A stretch of DNA of 39,853 nucleotides from an uncultured Oscillospiraceae bacterium (GTDB taxonomy: Bacteria; Bacillota; Clostridia; Oscillospirales; Oscillospiraceae), in contig CAKTKT010000011.1 in NCBI GenBank assembly GCA_934572325.1, positions 1 to 39,853 of the forward strand. The letters are read 5' to 3'. Position 1 is the stretch's first letter, and every line of letters starts with the position of its first letter. Shown piece after piece: positions 15,151 to 23,703 of this stretch. Both the position numbers and the translations under genes were made by a program. The notes below the pieces were generated by a model. That model saw only the letters and a list, made by a program, of their open reading frames with translations. It searched no databases and was not told where the DNA came from.

Positions 15151-16542
15151 TTATTTTGTGTCCAGCCGCTCCTCACTGCCGGCGCTTCTGCTTGCCGCGA
15201 CGACGAGAGACGACAGCGCGATGAGCGCAATGACGTTGGGAATGACCATGAGCTGGTTGAACATATCCGTCAGCTCCCACACGAGGTCGTTGGAGAGACA
15301 TGAGCCGAGGAAGATGAAGCCGAGGGCGAGCACGGAGTACACGGGGACTGCCTTCCTGCCGAAGAGATACTCGACATTGACCTTGCCGAAGAAGTTCCAG
15401 CTAAGCACCGTGGAAAACGCGAAGAAGAAGAGACAGACGGCAACGAAGACGGGTCCCAGCGTGTCGCCGAGGATGGATGAGAACGCGAGCTGCGCCATAT
15501 TGGTCTTGCTTATGCCCTCCGCCGCGCCGGAGGCGAGCGGTCCGTTTCCGGCGTAGAGCGTGGAGATAACGACGAGGGCGGTCATGGTGAGGACGACAAA
15601 GGTGTCGAAGAAGAGCCCTATCATGGCGACGACGCCCTGATCGTGCGGCTTTTTGACGTTCGCCATGGCGTGGGCGTGCGGCGTAGAGCCCATGCCCGCC
15701 TCGTTGGAGAAGAGTCCGCGCTTCACGCCCTGGCTTATCGCGGTCTTTAGGGCATAGCCGAGACTTCCGCCGATGATGGCGTTGGGAACGAAAGCGTACT
15801 TGAAGATCATGCCGATGGTCTCCGGCACGTATCTGATGCGCGCGGCGAGAATGACGAACCCGCCGACGATGTACAGCACCGCCATTACGGGCACCATCTT
15901 CTCCGTGACGGAGGCGATGCGCTGTATGCCGCCGAGGAAGATGACCGCGGCAATGACGGTGACGGCAGCGCCGACCGTCCACGCGGGAACGCCGAGCGCG
16001 TTGGAGCAGGTTTCGCCGATGGAGTTGGACTGCACCATGCAGCCCATAAAGCCGAGGGCAAGGATGATGGCGACGGCGAAGAAGCCCGCAAGGAACTTGC
16101 CGAAGCCGTTGGGGAAGGCGCGCTTGATGTAATACACCGGTCCGCCGTGGATCGTTCCGTCGGGTCTGACCTCGCGCGTCTCCTGCGCGAGCACCGCCTC
16201 GGAGTATATGGTCGCCATGCCGAAGAACGCTATCAGCCACATCCAGAAGATAGCGCCGGGTCCGCCGATGAGGATCGCGCCGGACGCGCCGATGATGTTG
16301 CCCGTGCCGACCTGCGCGGCGATGGCGGTGGCAAGCGCCTGAAACGAGCTTATGCCGCTCTCCTGCCTGCCGCCGTGGAGCGAGAAGTTGCCGAACGTGC
16401 GCCGCCAGCCCTCCCTGAAGCAGCGCACCTGAACGAATCTGGTCCTTATCGAGAAGAAAAGACCCGTGCCGACGAGAAGGATTATGAGAATATAATCCGA
16501 GAGATACATATTGATCTTCTGCACGATGCTGAGCAATGACAT
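15151..16542 (-). CDS. sodium:alanine/glycine symporter (AGCS family)
   Basis: This 463-residue membrane protein has about 10-11 hydrophobic segments. AGCS signatures include TAIAAQVGTGNIIGASGAI (residues about 72-90), GGPGAIFWMW, LFSNEAGMGSTPHAHA and WNFFGKVNVEYLFG. It imports alanine or glycine with Na+. The glycine riboswitch in its leader points to glycine as a relevant substrate. The ATG at 16540-16542 follows AGGGAGGAACACAA. It is a single-gene unit with its own promoter, riboswitch and terminator. Confidence 0.95.
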   Translation of the reverse strand: MSLLSIVQKINMYLSDYILIILLVGTGLFFSIRTRFVQVRCFREGWRRTFGNFSLHGGRQESGISSFQALATAIAAQVGTGNIIGASGAILIGGPGAIFWMWLIAFFGMATIYSEAVLAQETREVRPDGTIHGGPVYYIKRAFPNGFGKFLAGFFAVAIILALGFMGCMVQSNSIGETCSNALGVPAWTVGAAVTVIAAVIFLGGIQRIASVTEKMVPVMAVLYIVGGFVILAARIRYVPETIGMIFKYAFVPNAIIGGSLGYALKTAISQGVKRGLFSNEAGMGSTPHAHAMANVKKPHDQGVVAMIGLFFDTFVVLTMTALVVISTLYAGNGPLASGAAEGISKTNMAQLAFSSILGDTLGPVFVAVCLFFFAFSTVLSWNFFGKVNVEYLFGRKAVPVYSVLALGFIFLGSCLSNDLVWELTDMFNQLMVIPNVIALIALSSLVVAASRSAGSEERLDTK

Positions 16543-16559
16543 TTGTGTTCCTCCCTAGT

Positions 16560-16590
16560 AAAAAAATAAAGCTGCCGACAAAACAGCAAC
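16560..16590 (-). terminator. leader terminator between glycine riboswitch and symporter
   Basis: On the minus strand GTTGCTG pairs with CGGCAGC (two G-U pairs) and is followed by TTTATTTTTTT, ending about 18 bases before the start codon. This is a natural expression platform for the riboswitch. Confidence 0.75.
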
Positions 16591-16630
16591 TCCGGATAAA
16601 GAGCAAAGGCACACAAATATGCCATACACT

Positions 16631-16710
16631 CGCTCTGTCCTTTAGCCTGAGAGATTCGATCGAAACGATCTTGCACCTTCGGCACCCAAAAGAGGGATTC
16701 TCCAGAGTTT
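16631..16710 (-). ncRNA. glycine riboswitch (single aptamer)
   Basis: On the minus strand the aptamer reads CTCTGGAGAA, then GGGTGCCGAAGGTGCAAG, a short TCG/CGA hairpin, and TCTCTCAGGCTAAAGGACAGAG. The CTCTG and CAGAG ends pair as P1. Only one full aptamer is present. Just downstream a GAGC...GGCA...TGCC...GCTC hairpin could be the ghost-aptamer stem of single-aptamer glycine switches. Whether glycine turns the gene on or off cannot be read directly. Confidence 0.9.
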
Positions 16711-16771
16711 CCTCCGCCAGCAGTCTCGATAGATCCTGCCGGCTTCTGCGGAAGTATTATGTTGTGGACAC

Positions 16772-16800
16772 AATATAGCACAGATGTTAAGGCTTTGCAA
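16772..16800 (-). promoter_or_regulatory. promoter of the symporter leader
   Basis: On the minus strand TTGCAA (16800-16795) and TATATT (16777-16772) are 17 bases apart with TGC before the -10, directly upstream of the riboswitch leader. Confidence 0.7.
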
Positions 16801-16870
16801 GGATTATGATATATTTTGTCAAAATGCAACATTTCCGCTCCGCCAGCCGTTCATCATTCGTTCATATTGC

Positions 16871-16906
16871 AAAACCGTCTCCGGCGCGGACGCGCCGGAG
16901 ACGGTT
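16871..16906 (-). terminator. terminator after the HtrA gene
   Basis: A 16-base arm starting AACCGTCTCCGGCGCG pairs perfectly with its partner around two bases, then TTTT on the minus strand. It closes the response regulator-kinase-protease operon. Confidence 0.8.
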
Positions 16907-16927
16907 GAGAGCATTGCGATAATGCGC

Positions 16928-18253
16928 TTATTTATAGAGCGTGTTCGTGTCCATGAGCATGACCTCAAACTCCAAGGTCTCGCCGTCGCGCCAGACGGTG
17001 AAGATCATCAGATCGCCGACCTCAAGCGTGTTCTTGATGGCGTTCACCTCGTCGGTGGTGGTGACGTGCTGATAGTTGACCTCGGTGATAACGTCGCCGA
17101 CGCGCATACCCTGCCGCGCCGCGTCGGAGTTTTCAGCCACGGCGGAGACGTACAGCCCCTCCGGCAGCCCGTACTCCTCGCGCGCGATCTCCGGTATCGC
17201 GCCGACGGTTATGCCGATGCTCGGGCGACCCTTGACCTCGCCGTATCTGATGAGCGAGTCCACCACGCTGCTGATCGTGGCGCTGGGGATGGCAAAGCCT
17301 ATCCCCTCGATGCTGGAGTAGGCGGACATCATTTTCAGGTTGGTGATGCCTATGACCTGCCCGTACATATTGAACAGCGCGCCGCCGGAGTTGCCCTCGT
17401 TTATGGCGGTGTTCGTCTGCAGCACGGTCATTTCGTGCCCCTTGTAGCTGAGCCCTCGGTCAATGGCGGAGATGATGCCGTTTGTCATGGTCATGCGGAA
17501 CGTCTCGCCGAGGGGGTTGCCGATGGCGGCGACGGCGTCGCCGACCTTGAGATTGCCGCTCTCGCCGAAGTGCGCCGCGGTCAAGCCGTCGGCTTCAATT
17601 TTCAGAATGGCAACGTCGCTTATCGTGTCCGCGCCGACGAGCCGCGCCTCATGCTCGCTGTTGTCCGCGAGCTTCACCGTCGCGCGGTCACAGTTGTTGA
17701 CAACGTGCGTATTGGTGAGGATGAGCCCGTCCTCGCTCAGCACCACGCCCGAGCCCCAGTAGTACCCCGTCTGCCCGTCCACATAGCCGTAGATGGCGAC
17801 GATGGACGGGGCGCAGGCGTCATAAAGCTCGTTGAGCGTCAGCTCCTGCGTGCCCGGCTCCTCCAAGTTGATGGAAAAATCCTCCTCCAGCTTGACGGTG
17901 GGAATGTCTATCTTGGCGGCGTCCGTGTCGGTCGCGGTGTAGAACTTGTCGAAAAAGTCCTCCTTGCTGTCGGGCATTTTGTTTGTGCCGTCTCTGCCGT
18001 CGGCGCTCCACGGCGTGTTGTCGCCGTCGCTGCTCCAATAGAAGCTGAAAGAGCGCTGCTGATCGCCGCGCCGGGCAAAGAGCAGCGACGTGCCCACGAT
18101 GAGAAGCAGCACGAGCACCGCCGCGCCCACGGCGCGCGCCGCCGTCCGATCCGGCTTTCTCTTCGCTCCTTCCGCAGACCCTGCGGCGCGCTCCGCCTTC
18201 GGGTGCAGCGGCTCATACCAGCCGGAGTTGTCATACCAATCATTATTGCTCAT
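16928..18253 (-). CDS. htrA: HtrA/DegP-like membrane-anchored serine protease
   Basis: This 441-residue quality-control protease has a cytoplasmic N-terminus, one membrane segment at residues about 41-60, an acidic linker, a trypsin-like domain and a C-terminal PDZ domain (about 340-435). The catalytic triad is H183 (LTNTHVV), D213 (ISDVAIL) and S289 (GNSGGAL). It degrades or refolds misfolded exported proteins outside the membrane. It is the last gene behind a response regulator and kinase on the same strand, as in Firmicute secretion-stress systems (CssRS, CiaRH) that control htrA. Confidence 0.95.
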   Translation of the reverse strand: MSNNDWYDNSGWYEPLHPKAERAAGSAEGAKRKPDRTAARAVGAAVLVLLLIVGTSLLFARRGDQQRSFSFYWSSDGDNTPWSADGRDGTNKMPDSKEDFFDKFYTATDTDAAKIDIPTVKLEEDFSINLEEPGTQELTLNELYDACAPSIVAIYGYVDGQTGYYWGSGVVLSEDGLILTNTHVVNNCDRATVKLADNSEHEARLVGADTISDVAILKIEADGLTAAHFGESGNLKVGDAVAAIGNPLGETFRMTMTNGIISAIDRGLSYKGHEMTVLQTNTAINEGNSGGALFNMYGQVIGITNLKMMSAYSSIEGIGFAIPSATISSVVDSLIRYGEVKGRPSIGITVGAIPEIAREEYGLPEGLYVSAVAENSDAARQGMRVGDVITEVNYQHVTTTDEVNAIKNTLEVGDLMIFTVWRDGETLEFEVMLMDTNTLYK

Positions 18254-18283
18254 ACAGAAACCTCGAATCCTGAAAAGGTGTGT

Positions 18284-19708
18284 CTACGCCAGCGCGAGGG
18301 TGAACACGAACTCCGTCACGCCGTCCTCACTGCGCACGGCGATGTCCTCGTCATGGCTGTTGATGATGCTCTTGACGAGATACAGCCCCAGACCCACGCC
18401 GGTCGTGTCCAGACTGCGCGAGCGGTCGGACTTGTGGAAGCGGTCGAAGATGAAGGGCAGATCGTCCGGCGGGATAGTCTCGCCCTCGTCCTTGATGGAG
18501 ACATACGCCTTGCCGTTGTCCTTATAAAGGCGCACGGTGATGCACGTGCCCTCGCGCGCGAATTTCACGGCGTTGTCGAGCAAGTTATAGATGACCTGCG
18601 TTATCGCGTCCTTATCCGCGCGCACCATGATGTGATTGTCAGGAAGCTGCGGGTCAACGTCCAGCCTCTTCTTCGTCGCGCGCGACTCAAAGCTCAAAAG
18701 CGTTTGCAGCACAAGCTCCGTCAGGTCGAACACGCTGCGCTTGGCGGGGTCGGCGGCGCGCGTCTTCATCTGCGACACGTCCAGCATATCCCGCACAAGG
18801 CGCGACAGCCGCCGCGTCTCGTCGCGTATGGAGATGAGGTATTTTTCCTGGTCCTCCTTGGGGATGGTGCCGTCGAGTATGCCGTCGGCAAAGCCGGAGA
18901 TTGTGGTCATCGGGGTGCGCAGCTCGTGCGAGATGTTGGCGATGAACTCACTGCGCCGCGCCTCGGCCTTCTCCAGCGAGTCCGCCATTTTGTTGAACGA
19001 CTCGATGAGCGAGCCCATCTCGTCGGCGGTGTCGTCCTCCTGCCTGACGCGCACGGAGAAATCCCCCCGCGCGAACTTGCGCGACGCCGCCGCCATTTCA
19101 TCCAGCGGGCGCGCCATGCGCTTGGAGTAGACGAGCGAGATGGCGAGCGCCGCGATGAACACCGCCGCTGTCACCACCGCCGTCACGCCCAGAAACGTTG
19201 ACCACGCGCCGAGCATATTGTCAATCACGTTCGTGACGAACACATAGCCGAGTATCGCCCCCGTGCTGCCGACGATTATCGGCTGGGCGACGACGTAGCG
19301 GTTGCTGTCATACAGCCCGCCGAGGTTGGTTATCTGGTTTATCGAGCCGTTGGCGGCGAGCTGGTGGAGAATTTCCGGCGGCATTTTATAGCCCATATGC
19401 TCGCACACGGGTCTCCTGTCGGAGCAGGTGACGACAACCCCGTCGGGGTCGGCGATGAACACCTGATTGCCCGTGGAGTTCGACACGGAGCTGAGCGTCA
19501 TGCTGAGCACCCAGCTATTGAGGGAATCGCTCGGCGCGATCGCCGCCGCCGTGCGCGAGACCTCGCGCGCGGAGTTGACCATATCCTCGCGGTACTCGCT
19601 GATGAGATAGTTGCGCCCGATGCCCACGAACGAGAGCGCCACGACGAGAAAGCACACCGACACCATCACGGCGGTGGCGACGAAGTTGCGAAGATAAATG
19701 CTCTTCAT
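18284..19708 (-). CDS. sensor histidine kinase
   Basis: This 474-residue kinase has membrane segments at about residues 8-30 and 171-194 enclosing a 140-residue extracellular sensor region. HAMP (about 197-248), HisKA with H261 in NISHELRTP, and a HATPase domain with NLLDNAVKFA and GVGLGLYLV follow. The sensor region contains a PAS/CACHE-like stretch (VFIADPDGVVVTCSD) and two cysteines. It should phosphorylate the response regulator encoded nine bases upstream. Linkage to htrA suggests it senses envelope or secretion stress; that is inference from context. Confidence 0.95.
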   Translation of the reverse strand: MKSIYLRNFVATAVMVSVCFLVVALSFVGIGRNYLISEYREDMVNSAREVSRTAAAIAPSDSLNSWVLSMTLSSVSNSTGNQVFIADPDGVVVTCSDRRPVCEHMGYKMPPEILHQLAANGSINQITNLGGLYDSNRYVVAQPIIVGSTGAILGYVFVTNVIDNMLGAWSTFLGVTAVVTAAVFIAALAISLVYSKRMARPLDEMAAASRKFARGDFSVRVRQEDDTADEMGSLIESFNKMADSLEKAEARRSEFIANISHELRTPMTTISGFADGILDGTIPKEDQEKYLISIRDETRRLSRLVRDMLDVSQMKTRAADPAKRSVFDLTELVLQTLLSFESRATKKRLDVDPQLPDNHIMVRADKDAITQVIYNLLDNAVKFAREGTCITVRLYKDNGKAYVSIKDEGETIPPDDLPFIFDRFHKSDRSRSLDTTGVGLGLYLVKSIINSHDEDIAVRSEDGVTEFVFTLALA

Positions 19709-19717
19709 GCCCGCGCC

Positions 19718-20401
19718 TTACTCGGTCACTTCAAATTTATAGCCCACGCCCCAGACCGTCTTGAGACTCCACTTGTCCGACACTCCCTCCAGCTTCTCTC
19801 TCAGGCGCTTGATGTGCACATCGACCGTGCGCGAATCGCCGAAATAGTCAAAGCCCCAGACCTCGTCAAGAAGCTGATTGCGCGTGAAAACGCGGTTGGG
19901 CGAGGAAGCGAGATGATAGAGAAGCTCCATCTCCTTGGGCGGGGTGTCTATCTTTTTGCCATCCACGATAAGCTCATAGGAGTCAAGGTTTATCACGAGC
20001 TTATCAAAGGTCAGCTTCTTTTCGACGGGCGCATCGGCGTCCGTGCGGCGCATGACGGCGTGCACGCGGGCGATAAGCTCCTTCACGTCAAAGGGCTTTG
20101 TGACATAATCGTCCGCGCCCATCTCAAGACCGTTGACCTTGTCGGCAGTCTCCCCCTTCGCCGTGAGCATGATGATGGGCGTGGAGGATTTCTCGCGTAT
20201 CTCGCGGCAGACCTGCCAGCCGTCCTTCACGGGCAGCATGATGTCCAGCAGCACAACGTCCGGCTGGAAAAGGTCAAAGGCGGACTTCGCCTTGCCGCCG
20301 TCCGGCGCTATCATGACCTCGAAGCCGTCCTTGCCCAGATACAGGCGCAGAAGCTCCGCAATATTGACGTCGTCCTCAACAATCAGCGCGCGTTTATTCA
20401 T
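19718..20401 (-). CDS. OmpR/PhoB-family response regulator
   Basis: The 227-residue protein has a receiver domain with phospho-acceptor D53 (VVLLDIMLP), acidic pocket D10-D11 and the conserved lysine in VTKPFD. A winged-helix DNA-binding domain follows (about 130-225; VFTRNQLLDEVWG, RTVDVHIKRLREKL, VWGVGYKF). It is the first gene of the operon with the kinase and HtrA. The ATG at 20399-20401 follows AGGGGGC. Confidence 0.96.
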   Translation of the reverse strand: MNKRALIVEDDVNIAELLRLYLGKDGFEVMIAPDGGKAKSAFDLFQPDVVLLDIMLPVKDGWQVCREIREKSSTPIIMLTAKGETADKVNGLEMGADDYVTKPFDVKELIARVHAVMRRTDADAPVEKKLTFDKLVINLDSYELIVDGKKIDTPPKEMELLYHLASSPNRVFTRNQLLDEVWGFDYFGDSRTVDVHIKRLREKLEGVSDKWSLKTVWGVGYKFEVTE

Positions 20402-20460
20402 ATATCTTGCCCCCTGCGTTATAATACTATTTGCTATAATGCAATATTATACGACATACC
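20402..20460 (-). promoter_or_regulatory. AT-rich promoter region of the two-component operon
   Basis: The minus strand holds several TATAAT/TATTAT-like blocks in a partly symmetrical arrangement (TATAATATTGC and GCAAATAGTATTATA). I cannot choose one -35/-10 pair with confidence. The symmetry could be a binding site for the response regulator itself. Confidence 0.35.
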
Positions 20461-20484
20461 GGCGATGAATGGTTAAAAATATGT

Positions 20485-20511
20485 AAAAACCGCGTACTAG
20501 CCGCGGTTTTT
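20485..20511 (-). terminator. terminator overlapping the plsY stop
   Basis: AAAAACCGCG and CGCGGTTTTT form a perfect stem around a loop that contains the plsY stop codon (20497-20499). The T tract lies downstream on the minus strand. Confidence 0.85.
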
Positions 20512-21126
20512 GTCCGTCTGTCCGCGCTTTGCCGCGCCGAGCGTGAAGTCCGGCTCCGTGCCGCGGAGAAGGCGGAGGATATTCTCCCTGTGGCGAAAAA
20601 CGACCAGCAGCATCGCAAACGCCGTGAGCAGCAGCCGCGGCAGGGGCAGCGCGAAGTACGCCGCCGCGGCAAAGCCGGAGAGCGCCGCCGCCAGCGAGCC
20701 GAGCGACGCCTTGCGGCTCAAAAACGCCGCCGCCGCAAAGAACGCCGCCGCGACCGCCAGCACGCGCCAGTCCACCGCGAGGAGCACCGCCGCGCCCACG
20801 GACACGCCCTTTCCCCCGCGAAACTCATGCAGCGCGGGATAGCAGTGCCCCACAAGGCACAGCGCCCCGGCAAGGCACATCCCGTTCTCGCCCAGCAGCG
20901 CGAAGCCCAAAAGCATCGCCAGCGCCGCCTTGAGCATATCGCCCGCGAGCGTCAGCGCGCCCATGCGCAGCCCGAACACGCGCGCCATATTCGTCGCTCC
21001 GGCGTTGCCGCTGCCGTGGGCGCGCACGTCCGCGTTCATCACGCCGCGCGAGAGCAGGATGGACACGCTGACCGAGCCGAGAAGATACGCGCAAGCCGCC
21101 GTGAGGATGTATTTCAATACAGTCAT
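20497..21126 (-). CDS. plsY: glycerol-3-phosphate acyltransferase PlsY
   Basis: This 209-residue polytopic membrane enzyme transfers an acyl group from acyl-phosphate to glycerol-3-phosphate, the first step of phospholipid synthesis in most Gram-positives. Conserved motifs are GSGNAGATNMARVFG, GHCYPALHEFRGGKGVSVG and RHRENILRLLRGTE. The ATG at 21124-21126 follows AGGAGCGTAAA; the longer open frame covers the leader only. It has its own promoter and a terminator wrapped round its stop. Confidence 0.96.
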   Translation of the reverse strand: MTVLKYILTAACAYLLGSVSVSILLSRGVMNADVRAHGSGNAGATNMARVFGLRMGALTLAGDMLKAALAMLLGFALLGENGMCLAGALCLVGHCYPALHEFRGGKGVSVGAAVLLAVDWRVLAVAAAFFAAAAFLSRKASLGSLAAALSGFAAAAYFALPLPRLLLTAFAMLLVVFRHRENILRLLRGTEPDFTLGAAKRGQTDKNRG

Positions 21127-21177
21127 TTTACGCTCCTGTTCAGATATTGCAAAGATTGATTCAAAAATTTTAAGCTT

Positions 21178-21206
21178 ATTATACCACACCTAAAGCTTCT
21201 TTGCAA
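21178..21206 (-). promoter_or_regulatory. plsY promoter
   Basis: On the minus strand TTGCAA (21206-21201) and a perfect TATAAT (21183-21178) are 17 bases apart. Confidence 0.75.
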
Positions 21207-21250
21207 CAGGAGCATAACCATATTCACGTAATTTTAATAATCACGCATTT

Positions 21251-21874
21251 TCAGAACAGCGTCCACGGGTAGGTCTGCGGCGGCGGGGCGGAAAAGCGCA
21301 GGCGCTCCCCCGTCGCGGGGTGTGTGAAGCCCAGCTCGTGCGACCACAGGGCGATGCCGCACTCGCCGTCGGTGAGCGTGCCGTACTTCCTGTCGCCGAC
21401 GAGCGGGTATGAGCGCGAGGCGAACTGACAGCGGATCTGGTGCGTGCGTCCGGTGTGCAGTATTATGTAAACCTTGCTCATGCCGTCCGCCGTGCCGAGC
21501 CGCTCATAGTCGAGCACCGCCTCCTTCGCGCCCTTGACGGGCGTATCGGCGACAAAGGTCATGCGCCGCGCCTTGTCGCGCAGGAGGAGATCGCGCATCG
21601 TGCCGCGCGCGTCGATCTCGCCGTGGACGACGGCGAGGTACGCCTTGTGAAGCTCCCCGCCGCGTATCTGGCGGCTCAGCTCCCCTGCGGCGGCGCTGCC
21701 GCGCGCGAGCACCATCAGCCCGCCGACCACCGCGTCGAGACGGTGGACGTTGCACGCCTCCCCGCCGAGCGCCTCGCGCACGAGGGCGGGCATACCGCGC
21801 GGCTCGTCCGTGGAGAGGACGCGCGGCGGCTTGATGCACACGGCTATGTCATTGTCGTGGTAAAGTATATCCAT
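21251..21874 (-). CDS. RluA-family RNA pseudouridine synthase
   Basis: This 207-residue protein lacks an S4 domain and begins directly with the catalytic domain (ILYHDNDIAVCIKPPRVLST). The catalytic aspartate is in NVHRLDAVVGGLMV; the usual T-S-G after HRLD is replaced by V-V-G. Later motifs KAYLAVVHGEI, GRTHQIRCQF and YPLVGDRKYG are normal. It isomerises uridine to pseudouridine in rRNA or tRNA; the target position is unknown. The ATG at 21872-21874 follows AGGAGAAGAG. A hairpin lies upstream, so it may rely on its own weak promoter. Confidence 0.9.
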   Translation of the reverse strand: MDILYHDNDIAVCIKPPRVLSTDEPRGMPALVREALGGEACNVHRLDAVVGGLMVLARGSAAAGELSRQIRGGELHKAYLAVVHGEIDARGTMRDLLLRDKARRMTFVADTPVKGAKEAVLDYERLGTADGMSKVYIILHTGRTHQIRCQFASRSYPLVGDRKYGTLTDGECGIALWSHELGFTHPATGERLRFSAPPPQTYPWTLF

Positions 21875-21896
21875 GCTCTTCTCCTGTTTATCAGAT

Positions 21897-21923
21897 AACG
21901 CCCCGGCGGTCAGCCGAGGCGTT
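21897..21923. terminator. terminator-like hairpin after the surface-protein gene
   Basis: AACGCCCCGGC pairs with GCCGAGGCGTT (one mismatch that is a G-U pair in RNA) around five bases. The T tract is poor, so termination may be partial. Confidence 0.45.
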
Positions 21924-21960
21924 ATAGCATCGTTTTGCGGTCATGCGCCCCGCGCGGGGA

Positions 21961-23625
21961 TCACATTTCCTTTTTTCTGCGGGGGATGAGGGCGACAGCG
22001 CCGACGCCGGAGATAAGCATCACCGCAACCCAGATGGCGAGGTTGCTCTCATCGCCCGTGGCTGGGGCGTAGTTGGCGGTGACGATGCGGAAGGTCGCCG
22101 TCTCCGTGCCGCCGTTGGTGTTTTCGAGCTTCATGGTATAGCTGCCGTAGTTGAGCAGGTTGAGGAAGCCCGCCTTGAGCGTGATGCTCTTGCCGTTGTT
22201 GGAGAGGGTGTAGTTCGCCGGATCGATGAGCTGGTTGCTTATGTAGACGTTCTTGATAGCGCCGTTGGAGTTGAAGTAGAGGTTGCTGGACGTGCCGCGG
22301 ACATGGGCGTTATCGCCGTAAGCGGCGGAAGCCGTGCCGCTGATGGTGATGGTGGCGTAGACCGTGCCGGCGGGCTGATTCATGCCTTCGCCGAGGCCGT
22401 ACACGGTGTCAACCCTAAGGATGTGCTCGCCCGCGGAGAGCGTGGCAAGATAGCTGGAGTTGATGACGAGGTTCTTGCTGCTCCACACGTAGCTGTACTT
22501 GCTGTTGTTGCCGCTGCCGGTGAAGCACACGCCGTCAATATATGCGCTGAAGAGTACAGGCTCAACCGTAAAGGTGAGATTGCCCTGACCGCGCGACCAA
22601 GTGACATTGGTGGGAGAAAGCTTCGCGTCGCCGTATTCAAGGATATTCACGGGAACGGTAAGCGTGCTGCTCGCGCCGTACTTGTCCTTTACGGTGACGG
22701 TGACGCTGCCCTCGCCCTTGCCGCCGGTGAGGTCATAACCATCTCCTCTGTCGATCGCCTTGGTGATTATCTGAGCGGTAGAGGGAGAGGTGGTGTAGCT
22801 CCAAGTGAACGTCTCGCCCGGCTCTGCATTGGTGACGTAGAAAGTAGCGGTCTCGCCTTTATCTATACGACCAACACTGCACGCAATCTTAGGAGTGCGG
22901 GCTTCGGTGATTGTAATGGTGATACCGTCTTTCGCGCTGCTATCCTTTGCGTGCGCGTAAATTCTCACAGTACCCGGAGTATTGCCCGCTGTAAAGTAAA
23001 CAGTCTGATTAGTGGGAAGCTCAATCGTTCCGGTTGCTCCGCCGGTAGACTCATATTCTGCAATCTCCCAATAACTAAGGCTGCCGTTCTGAACATCGGC
23101 GTAAAGCTTGATTCTGCTGCCGACTCTGACAGAAGTCTCCGCAGTCTTGATGGTGACAGTAGGAGTGGGAGCGGGCGTGGGAGCAATGGTAGGCGTGGGG
23201 GCTGAAACAGGCGGAAACGTGAGCATAATTGTTTTGGTTTTTGATGTATTGCCGTCAGCATCACGCAGAGTTGCAGATATATAGACATCTTGGGCAACCG
23301 TGTTATAGTTTGTGGCACAGGTCACGGTGTTTTGGTTAAGCCCATCTGCTGTAGTAGCTGAAGAAACAGCCGCGAGTCCGGAATTGGAGTTCCAGAGTAT
23401 GGTGTAATCCGACCAGTTCTTGCCTTCAGGAAGTGTAAAAACCGCTTTCAGCTTAAATGTTGCTCCGTTGGCTTTGGTGACATCTTTGCCATCGACCTCG
23501 AACACATTGGTAATATCCGGCATAGTAGCAGTGGCTCCGCCGGTCGCGTATGCCGAAACGGTTGCGAAGCTGGCGAGCACGCAGACCAGAAGCAGCACGG
23601 AAATAACTTTCTTCATGGTTTTCAT
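21961..23625 (-). CDS. secreted cell-surface protein with sortase-like C-terminal anchor
   Basis: The 554-residue protein has a signal peptide (KKVISVLLLVCVLASFATVSAYA), an N-terminal beta-rich region, a Pro/Thr linker (APTPTIAPTPAPTPT at about 140-157) and several Ig-like beta-sandwich stretches. It ends in APATGDES, a hydrophobic segment and RRKKEM. That tail matches the layout of LPXTG-type wall sorting signals in a variant form, so a sortase probably links it to the wall. No sortase is in the window. It has no recognised enzyme motif and its ligand is unknown. The ATG follows AAGGGGG. Base composition in the middle third is lower in GC than neighbouring genes, as often seen in surface proteins. 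Confidence 0.8.
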   Translation of the reverse strand: MKTMKKVISVLLLVCVLASFATVSAYATGGATATMPDITNVFEVDGKDVTKANGATFKLKAVFTLPEGKNWSDYTILWNSNSGLAAVSSATTADGLNQNTVTCATNYNTVAQDVYISATLRDADGNTSKTKTIMLTFPPVSAPTPTIAPTPAPTPTVTIKTAETSVRVGSRIKLYADVQNGSLSYWEIAEYESTGGATGTIELPTNQTVYFTAGNTPGTVRIYAHAKDSSAKDGITITITEARTPKIACSVGRIDKGETATFYVTNAEPGETFTWSYTTSPSTAQIITKAIDRGDGYDLTGGKGEGSVTVTVKDKYGASSTLTVPVNILEYGDAKLSPTNVTWSRGQGNLTFTVEPVLFSAYIDGVCFTGSGNNSKYSYVWSSKNLVINSSYLATLSAGEHILRVDTVYGLGEGMNQPAGTVYATITISGTASAAYGDNAHVRGTSSNLYFNSNGAIKNVYISNQLIDPANYTLSNNGKSITLKAGFLNLLNYGSYTMKLENTNGGTETATFRIVTANYAPATGDESNLAIWVAVMLISGVGAVALIPRRKKEM

Positions 23626-23664
23626 CTAAAAATCCCCCTTATGAGATTTGATTACAAGTCTCGT

Positions 23665-23697
23665 GCGGCAGAAATGCCGCCCGACCTCCTAGAGGTC
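23665..23697 (-). promoter_or_regulatory. two hairpins in the surface-protein 5' leader
   Basis: GCGGCA/TGCCGC with a four-base loop (23665-23680) and GACCTC/GAGGTC with a three-base loop (23683-23697) stand side by side near the mRNA 5' end. They could stabilise the transcript; no known riboswitch is recognised. Confidence 0.5.
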
Positions 23698-23703
23698 ACA
23701 CAT

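Noticed and set aside
16784..19201. 805-codon open frame on the plus strand opposite htrA and the kinase
   Set aside because: It is antisense to two well-supported genes, its product is Arg/Ala/Val/His-rich with no domain, and it has no ribosome site. Such frames arise from the GC-rich codon use of the true genes.
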